Positions 25,940-34,236 are shown, counted from the stretch's first letter. The stretch is 51,425 nt of DNA from Sphingobacteriales bacterium TSM_CSM (GCA_002212725.1 MTCR01000115.1:1-51425), one strand, 5' to 3'. The notes: generated by a model not told the origin, from the letters alone. Made by a program: numbers and translations.

Positions 25940-26053
25940 TTTAGTACCTGTACTTGCAATTCAAGACGTCCGGCATTCTTGGATAAGGCGACATTTGGCC
26001 GCCTTGCCTTTACTTTTGCTACATCTTTTTTTTCACCCGCAAAAACAAAACAG

Positions 26054-26839
26054 ATGAGCAATTTACTTTCAACTCTCAACGACCTTACGCCGGTAATTGT
26101 AATTGTTTGCATGGCACTTTTTATGACCATGGAACATTACCTGCCTTATTTTGAACAAGGAGCATTTCGCAAAAAACAGCGCACCCGAAATCTGGTAATT
26201 GTGGCCTTGGCTTTTGTATTAAACGGCATACTGGGAACCGGTATAGCCGGTGTTATTATGACCGCCGGAAGCCGGCACTTCGGGTTATTGTACCACATTT
26301 TACCCGAAAATTCGCTCATAGCCATTGTATCGGGTATTTTCTTTATTGACCTAAACAGCTACGCTTTTCATCGTATTTACCACAAAATACCTTTCTTCTG
26401 GCGTTTTCACCGCGTACACCATGCCGACACCTTAGTTGACAGTACCAGCGGTTTGCGACTCCACCCTATTGAATTTTTGCTTCAATCGCTCACACAAGTT
26501 ACGGTGCTTCCGCTGTTGGGTGTTTCTATTACCAGTTTTGTCATTTATTTTGTTTTTGCCTTGCCCTGGTTTTTATTAAACCACTCCAACCTGCAATTTC
26601 CGGCATGGTTTGAGCGCTACGGCAGTTTACTGTTGGTAACTCCCAACTGGCACCGTGTACACCACTCTAACTACCGCCCCGAAACCGACTCTAATTTTGG
26701 CGATATTTTTACCATTTGGGACCGGTTGTTTGGTACCGCCCGCAAGGCCGATGTTGAAAAAATGACTTTCGGGCTTGAAAATTTCAGAGAAGAAGGCGAC
26801 CAAACGGTAGGCGGATTGCTCAAAATGCCTTTCAGATAA
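26054..26839 (+). CDS. Sterol desaturase / fatty acid hydroxylase family membrane protein
   Basis: A 261-residue membrane protein with about four helices and the di-iron histidine clusters of the family: HRIYH, HRVHHADT, then near the C terminus HRVHHSNY, with a lone HS in LLNHSN. The family oxidises alkyl chains or sterols using O2 and two metal ions bound by eight or more His. Substrate unknown; hydroxylation of lipids or carotenoids is possible. The frame is open upstream to TTG 25979, but ATG 26054 starts the family-like sequence. TACTTTTG at 26011-26018 is a -7-like box. The preceding membrane AraC gene may regulate it. Confidence 0.85.
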   Translation: MSNLLSTLNDLTPVIVIVCMALFMTMEHYLPYFEQGAFRKKQRTRNLVIVALAFVLNGILGTGIAGVIMTAGSRHFGLLYHILPENSLIAIVSGIFFIDLNSYAFHRIYHKIPFFWRFHRVHHADTLVDSTSGLRLHPIEFLLQSLTQVTVLPLLGVSITSFVIYFVFALPWFLLNHSNLQFPAWFERYGSLLLVTPNWHRVHHSNYRPETDSNFGDIFTIWDRLFGTARKADVEKMTFGLENFREEGDQTVGGLLKMPFR

Positions 26840-26892
26840 ATTAAATTTTACCGGGTTCCCTAAATCAGTAACCAATGCCGTAGGGTAAAGTA

Positions 26893-26932
26893 AGCATGGA
26901 AGTAAGCAGTTCGCGCTGTTTACTTCCATGCT
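26893..26932. terminator. 17-bp hairpin overlapping the stop codon of the radical SAM gene
   Basis: 26893-26909 pairs with 26916-26932 (arms beginning AGCATGGAAGTAA), one G-U pair, 6-base loop. The right arm contains the stop codon (26920-26922) of the minus-strand radical SAM gene. No U-tract follows on either strand. It lies between two convergent genes, so a shared transcription end or 3' end protection is likely. Confidence 0.6.
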
Positions 26933-28068
26933 ACCGTTTCATATACATGGCAACCGCGTTGTTTTAAATTGCTAATACCGGGGGTAAAAGAAGCATCGAG
27001 TACGTTGCCGCTGATGCTTTGGCAAAACGGACAGGCGTGCATATTTCCATCGGTGTCAACATACAGGTAGCGGTTTCCGGCGCCCGAACAACCTGCTCGG
27101 CGCTGGTTAGCGCCGTAGTAATCAATAAGCGGATAACTGAGGTATTGGGGTGAGGTGTCTATATCTGCGGCAAACGTTTCGAGCAGTTGAATTTGTTCTG
27201 TATCCAGCATCACGTTTTTACCCTCGTAGCGGCCGGCGGCCCGGGGTTCCAGCAAGCGAATAAAATGTACGCCCCAGTCTTTTGCCAGTTGGGCATATTG
27301 GTACAGGTTTTGCCGGGTGCAAAATTCTTTGGTAACGCATACCGAAAGGGCTACCACCAATTTGGCTTGCAGGGCATGTTGCACAGCTTTTTCTACCCAG
27401 TTAAAAGAGCCGTTCATACCGCGAAAGGCATCGTGCAAATCGGGGTTCCAATGGTCTAAGCTAACCGAAACGCCGGTAAGTCCGGCCTGTTTCAGGCGGT
27501 TGGTTTTATCGGCAGTAAGCCCATAGCCCGATGTAAGGAGCCAGAAATCGGTATTCTTTCGGGCGGTTTTCAGCAGTTCCAGCATATCGTCAAAGCGGTT
27601 CATGGGTTCGCCTCCGCTGAGTTCAATCTGTGCCACGCCCATATCCTGAAACCGTTTTACTATTTCTTTCAGGTGGGTTAAAGTAAGTGTTTCTTTGTGG
27701 TTCAGGGCTTTCCACTCAAAGCAGTGCCGGCATTGCAGGGGGCATTTTTTGGTAATTGCCAGTAAAAGCACCTGCAAGCCGCTTTGGTAGCCGGTTATGG
27801 GTTGCAGGCGGTGCATTTCGTTTTTTATAAAGTGGCGGCATGCCGCCGAGGGCGCTCCGGGTATAATAAGACGCGAAAACCTGCGCCCGTTTACCACCAT
27901 AAGTTTGGGTATGTACCGGTAATGTTGGTGTTGCCGGCGCAGGTCAAAAAATTTCCGAAGCACAGCTATTGCCGTAAGTGGATTTTTATACCACAGCAGC
28001 GCCAGCAGGGCAATTTTCAGGCGCATCTGCACATCGAGCAGGCGTTTGCGAACTCCTGTAACAATCAT
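26920..28068 (-). CDS. Radical SAM/SPASM protein of unknown substrate
   Basis: A 382-residue protein from ATG 28068. The radical SAM cluster motif CxxxCxxC is CPLQCRHC (Cys109, 113, 116), followed by IELSGGEPMN, the glycine motif that binds S-adenosylmethionine, and LLTSGYGL. A SPASM-like C terminus has Cys327, 346, 349 and 373 (HACPFC), likely ligands of a second Fe-S cluster. An unusual 100-residue N-terminal extension contains a hydrophobic or amphipathic helix (about 13-40, LKIALLALLWYKNP), perhaps for membrane contact. SPASM enzymes often modify peptides or proteins, but no precursor peptide was seen. Its ATG overlaps the stop of the upstream anchored protein by ATGA, implying coupled translation and a joint role. 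The target is not known; the neighbour is the first candidate. Confidence 0.8.
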   Translation of the reverse strand: MIVTGVRKRLLDVQMRLKIALLALLWYKNPLTAIAVLRKFFDLRRQHQHYRYIPKLMVVNGRRFSRLIIPGAPSAACRHFIKNEMHRLQPITGYQSGLQVLLLAITKKCPLQCRHCFEWKALNHKETLTLTHLKEIVKRFQDMGVAQIELSGGEPMNRFDDMLELLKTARKNTDFWLLTSGYGLTADKTNRLKQAGLTGVSVSLDHWNPDLHDAFRGMNGSFNWVEKAVQHALQAKLVVALSVCVTKEFCTRQNLYQYAQLAKDWGVHFIRLLEPRAAGRYEGKNVMLDTEQIQLLETFAADIDTSPQYLSYPLIDYYGANQRRAGCSGAGNRYLYVDTDGNMHACPFCQSISGNVLDASFTPGISNLKQRGCHVYETVAWK

Positions 28069-29756
28069 GGCTGCATGTTTTGTGGTTCGCAATCTGCCGG
28101 TGCTTCGGGTAAAGAAAGGGTAACGGCGGCCTGTTGCTGTACCAGTCCGTTCAGCCGTTCTACCGAAAACCTCGGCAGTGCATCGGGTTTCCTGAAACCT
28201 TGCAGGTATGCCACGTTAGGCAAGTGGTTGCCCGGTTGGCGCAAAATATGGTAGTAGCCTTTGCTGTGCAAAATAAGGGTTCGCTGCAGCCCCTGCAGCA
28301 GTGGCGGGCAGGCAAAGGTAACGGTGGCTTCGTCGCCAACATAGGGTTGGTGGTAGTAAATGGTATCATCTTGTTGCAGGTAAGTACTTACATTGCAGCC
28401 GTACTGGTCGGTAGCGGTTTGTACAGGCAGGGTGGTAATGGTTACCGGTTGGTTGGCTGAAAAATCTATGGCTACCTCGTCAATATCCCAAAACATAAAG
28501 CCGTAGCTGAGTTTTACCTTAAACGTATCGGTTTGTACCATTGACAAGTCAATGGGCAGCACGTCGTTTTTAAAAGCCATTGGCCCGATGAGGTTGAAAT
28601 AGTCTATGGGTTTCCACCCATCGGGGGTTTCTAAGGATACCGACAGTGGCAGTTTTTGTTTCAGCATCCATTGTTGCATTTCCTGTGCGGTTTTGTTGCT
28701 GCTCATGGTTTCAAAGCGCGGGTACAGGACGCCAAATTCATCGAGGAATTGCCCGTAGAGGTTGTCTAACCAAAAACTGTTGCGGGCATTAATAAACAAC
28801 TTGCCGTTTTTTACATGCGGGGGTTTTACAAAGGTAAGTACCATGCCGTCATCGGGTGCCGAAGTTGGGGTTATATCGGGCAGGTAATAGTTGTTGTCAG
28901 AACAAGAAATTGTTTCGAGTATGTTTTTACCCTGCAGGCTGTTGGCGGCAACCGGCGGTTGCAAATGTTGCAAGGTTTGCGGGGTTCCGTATTTATCTGT
29001 CAACACACTGTATTGGGGTTGGTGGTCAATGGCATAAAGCTCCATCAGGTTGGTGTGTTGTTCTTCTTTTACCTCGTTGGTAATGTGCAGTTGGTATTGG
29101 TTGTTTACCGGCTGCAAATGCTTGAGCGGCAGGTAATCGTGCCGTTCAAGGTTGGGGTAAACGGCACCGCTGTAAATTTCGCCTTCAAAAGCTATACCAT
29201 CGGGCGATTCGGTGTAAATAAACGGGCAGGATTCTTTGGTCAGCAAAACAATAATCCAAATCAGGCCAAAAAGCAATGCAACAGAACCCAAAGTTATCAA
29301 AGAGGATATTAATATACTTTTGCCCCAGTTAATTTCATATACCTCTACTTTTTGCACATCGGCATAATTCAGGGTATAGGCTCCGGTATCGGGCAAGTTG
29401 GGAATGGTTTTAAAGTACATCAAAATATCGTAGCGGCTTTTCTGTGCATCCATTTCGCCGCTTACGGTTGCTACATTTTTTGCCGCATCGGGGCTAAGCT
29501 TTTTCAGTTTTCCGCTTATAGCGGTTTGGGTTATTTGAGCTTTGGTTAATTTCCACATTAAGCCGGTCTTAATGGAGGCTTCATCTGTGAGGTAAATATA
29601 GAAAGTTTTGCCTTTGGGTAATTCTGTCAGCACATTGGTTTGGGTTGCTGTGCGCTTGTAGTATATAAAACAGCCCACATTCAAACAAATCAGTAAAAAT
29701 AAAAACAACAACGCAAGGCTGCGTTTGGAACGGTGTAATTGGTTAATGGTTGGCAT
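28065..29756 (-). CDS. Membrane-anchored protein of unknown function, coupled to radical SAM gene
   Basis: A 563-residue protein from ATG 29756. It has an N-terminal hydrophobic segment (LALLFLFLLICLNVGCF, a poor lipobox at best) and a second membrane helix near 140-165 (LISSLITLGSVALLFGLIWIIVLL). The region after it begins CPFIYTESPDGIAFEGEIYSG, followed by LERHDYLPL; I recall this pattern from conserved Bacteroidota proteins of unknown function but cannot name a family. The rest looks beta-rich and extracytoplasmic. Two helices with about 100 residues between them put both ends on the same side. It overlaps the radical SAM gene by 4 bases (ATGA). Cys-containing segments such as CPF and YGCNVS could be modification sites, which is speculation. 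Confidence 0.6.
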   Translation of the reverse strand: MPTINQLHRSKRSLALLFLFLLICLNVGCFIYYKRTATQTNVLTELPKGKTFYIYLTDEASIKTGLMWKLTKAQITQTAISGKLKKLSPDAAKNVATVSGEMDAQKSRYDILMYFKTIPNLPDTGAYTLNYADVQKVEVYEINWGKSILISSLITLGSVALLFGLIWIIVLLTKESCPFIYTESPDGIAFEGEIYSGAVYPNLERHDYLPLKHLQPVNNQYQLHITNEVKEEQHTNLMELYAIDHQPQYSVLTDKYGTPQTLQHLQPPVAANSLQGKNILETISCSDNNYYLPDITPTSAPDDGMVLTFVKPPHVKNGKLFINARNSFWLDNLYGQFLDEFGVLYPRFETMSSNKTAQEMQQWMLKQKLPLSVSLETPDGWKPIDYFNLIGPMAFKNDVLPIDLSMVQTDTFKVKLSYGFMFWDIDEVAIDFSANQPVTITTLPVQTATDQYGCNVSTYLQQDDTIYYHQPYVGDEATVTFACPPLLQGLQRTLILHSKGYYHILRQPGNHLPNVAYLQGFRKPDALPRFSVERLNGLVQQQAAVTLSLPEAPADCEPQNMQP

Positions 29757-29827
29757 AATAAATGGTTTAGGAGGCAAAAAAACAGGAACTGCCTGTAGCA
29801 GCCAATATAATTGTACTATACAGCAAG

Positions 29828-30466
29828 TTAAAAAATATACCCCACGCTCATACCGCTGTTAAAAAGCCCCATAGTGCGGTTTTCATTTATTTCGGTAACA
29901 GTAGTAGCCGGCGGATAAGCGCCATATCGGTTGGTTACTTGCCCGCCCAACATACCCGCTCCAATCCATATATCTAAAGAAATATTGCGCCTGCTTATCC
30001 AGCGCCCGCCTGCCAGGGCAGATACACCGCCTGCAATTACACGGGTATTGTCTTTATAGGTACCCTGCGGATAATAGTTGTAGGCAGTGGTTCTCTGGTA
30101 GCTTTGCACCAGCGGTTGCACCCCAATGTAAAACCCTTCCAATGGCTTTTTAAGAATCCAATTTACAAAATAGTACCTAAATCCAAAACCGGCAACCACA
30201 CCACTGCGTTGGTCGTAATCATCGTCATTAATAAACGGCACATTACCAATGTAAATGGCAGTACTGTAAACAGAAATGTGCTTATTAAATGCCCGTTCGA
30301 AGTGGAGTGAGGGCGAAAGCGAAGGGTCAATACCAGTTAACCCGATAAGCATATTGCCCCCTGCCGCTATACAATAATTGCCCGATGAATTCTGAAACTG
30401 GGCGGCAGCGGGTTGTGCAGAGCAAAAAAATACCAACAGCAATAAAACAAAGCTACTCTTTATCAT
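29828..30466 (-). CDS. Putative outer-membrane beta-barrel protein
   Basis: A 212-residue protein with a clear signal peptide (SFVLLLLVFFCSAQPAAAQ) followed by alternating strands rich in Gly, Tyr and Phe and a C-terminal aromatic residue (MSVGYIF), the signature of small Bacteroidota outer-membrane barrels (DUF3575-like in outline). I cannot name the family with confidence. It is 72 bases upstream of the anchored-protein gene on the same strand and could share a transcript. A TAACTTTG -7 box lies at 30528-30535 on the minus strand, giving a leader of about 55 bases. Confidence 0.6.
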   Translation of the reverse strand: MIKSSFVLLLLVFFCSAQPAAAQFQNSSGNYCIAAGGNMLIGLTGIDPSLSPSLHFERAFNKHISVYSTAIYIGNVPFINDDDYDQRSGVVAGFGFRYYFVNWILKKPLEGFYIGVQPLVQSYQRTTAYNYYPQGTYKDNTRVIAGGVSALAGGRWISRRNISLDIWIGAGMLGGQVTNRYGAYPPATTVTEINENRTMGLFNSGMSVGYIF

Positions 30467-30896
30467 GGGTTAACTTTTTAAAAATCAATTCAAATCAACC
30501 CGTCAACAGCTATTTGTTGCGCCAAAACAAAGTTATACAAAAAAATAAAACGTTGTAGTTGTTTTACCTATATTTTTTTGTAACCAACAATACAGCAAAA
30601 CAACAGCCGGTAAATTCTTCACAGAACTGAAAGCGGCATTTATGCGTTTATAATAAAAAACTGCAAAAAACGCAAGGTAGCAAATTGCAAGGAGCGCAAA
30701 AGGTGAAGCAAAAACAATTCAATACATTGGCACGCCTGTAAACTGATAGCAACCTTTGCGCAACACTTAGCGGGCTTTTCGGTAAAAAAAACGCAAAGTC
30801 CCTCCCTACAGGAAAGTTAAAAAAACAGGCGAGGAAACTTTGTACAATTCATTGTGTCCTTTGCTGTTAAAAAGCAACATTATATAAAAGCAATTC
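30467..30896. other. Divergent intergenic region with CGCAAAG-type elements
   Basis: A 430-base region with no supported gene. It contains the -7 box TAACTTTG (30528-30535, minus) and, at 30660-30800, several short CGCAAGG/CGCAAAG-like strings in both orientations, including GCGCAAAAGGT (30694-30704) facing ACCTTTGCGC (30752-30761). Confidence 0.4.
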
Positions 30897-31256
30897 ATGA
30901 AAAAAACCTTGGTTTTAGGTGCTTCGCCGCATGGCTACCGTTACTCCAACATGGCCGTACACCGCCTGTTGGCACACGGCCACGAGGTAGTGCCGGTGGG
31001 CATACACAACGGAACCATAGCCGGCATACCAATTCTGACCGGACAACCGCCCGCCGAAGACATTGATACCATTACCCTTTACCTTAACCCGCAGCACCAG
31101 CAGCAGTATTACCAATATATACTGTCATTAAAGCCCAGGCGCATTATTTTTAATCCCGGCGCCGAAAACCCGCAACTCATGCGGCTTGCCCGCGAACATG
31201 GCATTGAAACCGAAATTGCCTGTACCCTGGTAATGCTATCCATACAGCAATATTAA
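30897..31256 (+). CDS. CoA-binding domain protein
   Basis: A 119-residue single-domain Rossmann protein: TLVLGASPHGYRYSNMAVHRL at the N terminus, HEVVPVG, IDTITLYLNP, then IIFNPGAENPQLMRLAREHG and the closing IACTLVML. This is the short CoA_binding_2 family common in bacteria, thought to bind CoA or a similar nucleotide; no reaction is established. Start ATG 30897. It is followed 28 bases later by the TrpF-like gene, which also has its own -7 box. Confidence 0.85.
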   Translation: MKKTLVLGASPHGYRYSNMAVHRLLAHGHEVVPVGIHNGTIAGIPILTGQPPAEDIDTITLYLNPQHQQQYYQYILSLKPRRIIFNPGAENPQLMRLAREHGIETEIACTLVMLSIQQY

Positions 31257-31257
31257 C

Positions 31258-31265
31258 TACCTTTG
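31258..31265 (+). promoter_or_regulatory. Candidate -7 box before the TrpF-like gene
   Basis: TACCTTTG lies directly after the CoA-binding gene's stop and 19 bases before the next ATG. No TTTG is at the right distance upstream, so internal transcription is only a possibility. Confidence 0.3.
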
Positions 31266-31284
31266 CGGGCAAAACCCATAAGCT

Positions 31285-31929
31285 ATGCAACTGAAAGTAC
31301 GGGTAAAGGTAAACAGCATAAACAACCTGAGCGATGCCCGCTATTTTGCCACCTTTGCCGAGTGGGCAGGGTTTAATTTTAATCCCAACGATGTAACCCA
31401 CCTGCCTGTAGCCACTGCCCGCGTACTCATGGGCTGGCTCAGCGGCCCGCGCATGGTGGGCGAGTTTGGCAATGCACCGGTTGAAATAATTAACCAAACC
31501 GCAAAGGAGTTAAACTTAAACACCATACAAACCGATGTTGACCTGCCTGTACAGCAACTGGCGCCGCAAATTTCGGCAATTATACGGCGGGTAAACATAA
31601 TGGCAGATATGCTGCCGGCGCAATTAAATGACCTGCTCCAAAAAAATGCCGCACATACCGCCTGGTTTCTGCTTAATTTTACACACGCCAACTGGAATTG
31701 GAACAATTTGCAACAACATACCCGGTTTACACCCCAATACCTGAAAAACCTGTGCGCCGATTATAATATACTGCTGCAACTGCCCTTTACCCCGCAAAAT
31801 ATATTGCAGGTATTAGAAGAAATTCAACCCGCAGGCATTGCCCTTAACAGCGGACAGGAAATAAAAACCGGCATACGGTCTTTTGACGATGTGGCGGATA
31901 TAATAGAACTGCTTGATCTGCCCGAATAA
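31285..31929 (+). CDS. TrpF-like (phosphoribosylanthranilate isomerase fold) protein lacking catalytic residues
   Basis: A 214-residue protein that follows the TrpF pattern end to end: VRVKVNSINNLSDARYFA (TrpF: VKICGI.nleDA), AGFNFNP (GFvFyP), MVGEFGNAPVEIINQTAKEL (VGVFvN...eil), LNTIQTD (lnavQlHG), and near the end FTPQNILQVLEEIQP plus IALNSGQEIKTGIRSFDDV (vdvSSGVE.pG.kd). The general-base Cys of KICGI is Asn10 (KVNSI), and the general-acid Asp of the LLDT motif is Asn131 (FLLNFTHA); the GG phosphate loop is also lost, while NSG is kept. So it very likely does not isomerise phosphoribosylanthranilate. No other trp gene is nearby. A pseudoenzyme with a binding role, or one with a different chemistry, are both open. 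Confidence 0.75.
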   Translation: MQLKVRVKVNSINNLSDARYFATFAEWAGFNFNPNDVTHLPVATARVLMGWLSGPRMVGEFGNAPVEIINQTAKELNLNTIQTDVDLPVQQLAPQISAIIRRVNIMADMLPAQLNDLLQKNAAHTAWFLLNFTHANWNWNNLQQHTRFTPQYLKNLCADYNILLQLPFTPQNILQVLEEIQPAGIALNSGQEIKTGIRSFDDVADIIELLDLPE

Positions 31930-31945
31930 CCGGTTATTCGGGCAG
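31918..31945. terminator. Perfect 28-base palindrome spanning the TrpF-like stop codon
   Basis: 31918-31945 reads the same on both strands (arm CTGCCCGAATAACC). It includes the TAA stop at 31927-31929 of the TrpF-like gene and ends 9 bases before the stop end of the convergent RidA gene. In RNA it folds into a stem of up to 12 bp with a tight CCGG turn. No U-tract follows. Confidence 0.65.
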
Positions 31946-31954
31946 CACGCCAAC

Positions 31955-32383
31955 TTAATCAATGGTGGCAATGCACTTTAGTTCTATGGCAATAGGGGTG
32001 GGCAGGCAGTTGACCTCTACCGTGGTGCGGCAGGGTTGGTTGCCGGTAAAATACTGGGCGTAAAGGCGGTTAAAGGTGGTAAAATCGCGCTGCATGTTAA
32101 CCAGAAAAACGGTAACGTCCACCAGTTTTTCCCAATCAGACCCCGATGCTTCCAATACGGCACGCACGTTTTTAAACACCGAGTGGCATTGCGCCTCAAA
32201 GTCAAACTCAACAAAATTGCCGTTTTTATCCGTTACAAGACCGGGTATATCGGTTCCGGTTTTGGCATCGCGGGGGCCAATGCCCGACAAAAAAAGCAAA
32301 TTACCAACCCGCCGCGCGTGCGGGTATGCGCCTACGGGTTTAGGGGCATTGCCGGTAGTTATTGTATCGGGGTTGTTGCTCAT
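31955..32383 (-). CDS. RidA family protein (reactive intermediate deaminase)
   Basis: A 142-residue RidA/YjgF protein. Family features: ITTGNAPKPVGAYPHARRVG, LLFLSGIGPRD, then FEAQCHSVFKNVRAVLEASGSDWEKLVDVTVFLVNM and the anion-binding Arg in NQPCRTTVEVNCLP. It is slightly longer in the first loop than E. coli RidA. RidA hydrolyses reactive enamine/imine intermediates from PLP enzymes; subgroup specificity is not certain. I start at ATG 32383; the in-frame GTG at 32432-32434 would add a hydrophobic 17-residue N terminus (CFTLLIITTAAM) that could be an uncleaved signal, which is possible but less likely. Confidence 0.85.
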   Translation of the reverse strand: MSNNPDTITTGNAPKPVGAYPHARRVGNLLFLSGIGPRDAKTGTDIPGLVTDKNGNFVEFDFEAQCHSVFKNVRAVLEASGSDWEKLVDVTVFLVNMQRDFTTFNRLYAQYFTGNQPCRTTVEVNCLPTPIAIELKCIATID

Positions 32384-32535
32384 GGCAGCAGTGGTTATTA
32401 TGAGTAAGGTAAAACACACATTCACACACTTCACCGTTTTAGGGCTTTTATTGCAGCATGGTTGATAAGTGCCCTAACAACATGTGAGGTTGTGCAACTT
32501 GCGGACTTACAAAGTTTAGGCAGGTAATTACGGGG

Positions 32536-34236
32536 TTATTTAACCCGTAGTTTTTGCCCTATTCTCAACGTTGTTTTAGCCGATATGCGGTTAAGCCTGC
32601 AAATATCTTTTATGTCTTTACCATAACGCGAAGCAATTTCACTAATGGTATCGCCTTTTTTTACGGTATGATATTTTTTGCTTCCCGATGAAGCGCCTCC
32701 GCCGGCTTGGTAACTGTTTCGGGAATAGCTGTTATCATGTGCATCAAGGTATGGCGATGACGAGGAGAAGTAGTGATGGTCAACAACAAACGTGTTACTT
32801 TTCAATTTTCTGCCCGAAAAATCAATCATTTCGGTGGGGTCAAGCGGGTGTCCTTTGTATCGCACTTCAAAATGCAGGTGCGAGCCGGTAGAACGGCCGG
32901 TGCTGCCGCCCAGGGCAATAATGTCGCCGGCCTTTACCTTCTGGTTGGGGCTGACCAACAATTTCGACAAGTGGGCATAGGTGGTTTCCAAGCCGTTAAA
33001 ATGGCGAACAATTACCACATACCCGTATGAACTGGAGTATTGCGCAATGCGCACCCGCCCGTCAAAGGCAGCTTTTACCCCATCGCCGGTATCAAGGTCA
33101 AGGTCAACACCGTTGTGATAACGGCCCCACCGGGGGCCAAACCCCGATGTTACGGTACCGCCTACCGGTATCGAAAAGTCATCGCCAAGCCCGTGTGTAA
33201 GGAAAAACTCTACGGTTTCGGGCATTTTAGATAAATCATAACGGTAGGCATGTATATTGCTGGTACTCCAGTTGTAATCGTAGTGGGCATAGCACGGAAT
33301 ATCTTCGGCATATACATCGGCAAGCAATACTTTAGCCATACTGCCCGATACCGGCGAACCGGAGGGTTTATAAATACCCGAAGGCACTATATCTGAGGCA
33401 GTTGCCTCAATAACTGTTTCGGTAGTTATTACTTCGGGCACGGTTTTGTTTAAAACCGGTTTGCTATCTGCCGTTTTAACAGGCATTCCACTGCGGGCAG
33501 CAGTAGCTCTAAGGGTGGCTTCTTCCACATCGGCTTCCAGGGGCTGTTCGTTGAGCAAACTCAGGTTAATGCCAATTTCTCCATCAGGAAACTGAACCAT
33601 GGCAGTAGTGTTGTCATTGGCCAATTGTCCGTTTATATACAGTTTTCCGTCAACAATTTTTACCTGTTGCATACCGGGTACTGCCAGCCCAAGCCGTTGC
33701 TGTTCTTCGGCCGATGCCAACACTCCGTTTATATATAGCGCACCGTCAACAATACGGGCATCGGAAGCATTAGACCTGCCGGTTTCCGTCCCATCTGCCG
33801 GGGTGGCTTCTTCCGCTAAAAGCAGGGTGTCTTCTGCTGCGGGTAATACAACCGGGGCTATATCGCGTACTTCGTAAATAAGACGTTTTATCCACCACTC
33901 CGATTTTGCAGACATTTGGTCATAAGCAATAGCGGCGTCCGTTTCTATGGCTTTTACGGCTACAGGACTTATGGAAGCAGTAGCATTTGCCTTAAACAGC
34001 CCTATTTTGGCTGCAGCGGTTTTTTTAAAACTGTTTGCCTGCGTATCCTGCACCAACGGGGCTATAGAGGGCAGCGCCGTTGTTTTAAAACACGAATCGG
34101 GCGTACAACGCGCCGCACCAACAGCGGCAGCCGGCATGTTGTGGCCAATGTTACGGGCAGAAGTAAGGGTTAAAATACAGACAAGTAAAGAAAAGAAAAA
34201 ATAAAAATATGGCAGATAGTTGTGGTTCTCCTCCAT
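32536..34236 (-). CDS. M23 family metallopeptidase with LysM domain
   Basis: A 566-residue envelope protein. A signal anchor (FYFFFSLLVCILTLTSA) is followed by a long low-complexity region with two near copies of the motif IVDGxLYINGxLA (about residues 163-205). The M23 lytic endopeptidase domain carries the zinc-binding His374 and Asp378 (HNGVDLD) and HLHFE (His453, His455), with the family core GSTGRSTGSHLHF. A C-terminal LysM domain (about 520-566: YHTVKKGDTISEIASRYG) binds peptidoglycan. It should cleave peptide crosslinks or regulate a hydrolase. Upstream on the minus strand, TATTTTTG at 34258-34265 is a likely -7 box very close to the ATG at 34236. Confidence 0.9.
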   Translation of the reverse strand: MEENHNYLPYFYFFFSLLVCILTLTSARNIGHNMPAAAVGAARCTPDSCFKTTALPSIAPLVQDTQANSFKKTAAAKIGLFKANATASISPVAVKAIETDAAIAYDQMSAKSEWWIKRLIYEVRDIAPVVLPAAEDTLLLAEEATPADGTETGRSNASDARIVDGALYINGVLASAEEQQRLGLAVPGMQQVKIVDGKLYINGQLANDNTTAMVQFPDGEIGINLSLLNEQPLEADVEEATLRATAARSGMPVKTADSKPVLNKTVPEVITTETVIEATASDIVPSGIYKPSGSPVSGSMAKVLLADVYAEDIPCYAHYDYNWSTSNIHAYRYDLSKMPETVEFFLTHGLGDDFSIPVGGTVTSGFGPRWGRYHNGVDLDLDTGDGVKAAFDGRVRIAQYSSSYGYVVIVRHFNGLETTYAHLSKLLVSPNQKVKAGDIIALGGSTGRSTGSHLHFEVRYKGHPLDPTEMIDFSGRKLKSNTFVVDHHYFSSSSPYLDAHDNSYSRNSYQAGGGASSGSKKYHTVKKGDTISEIASRYGKDIKDICRLNRISAKTTLRIGQKLRVK

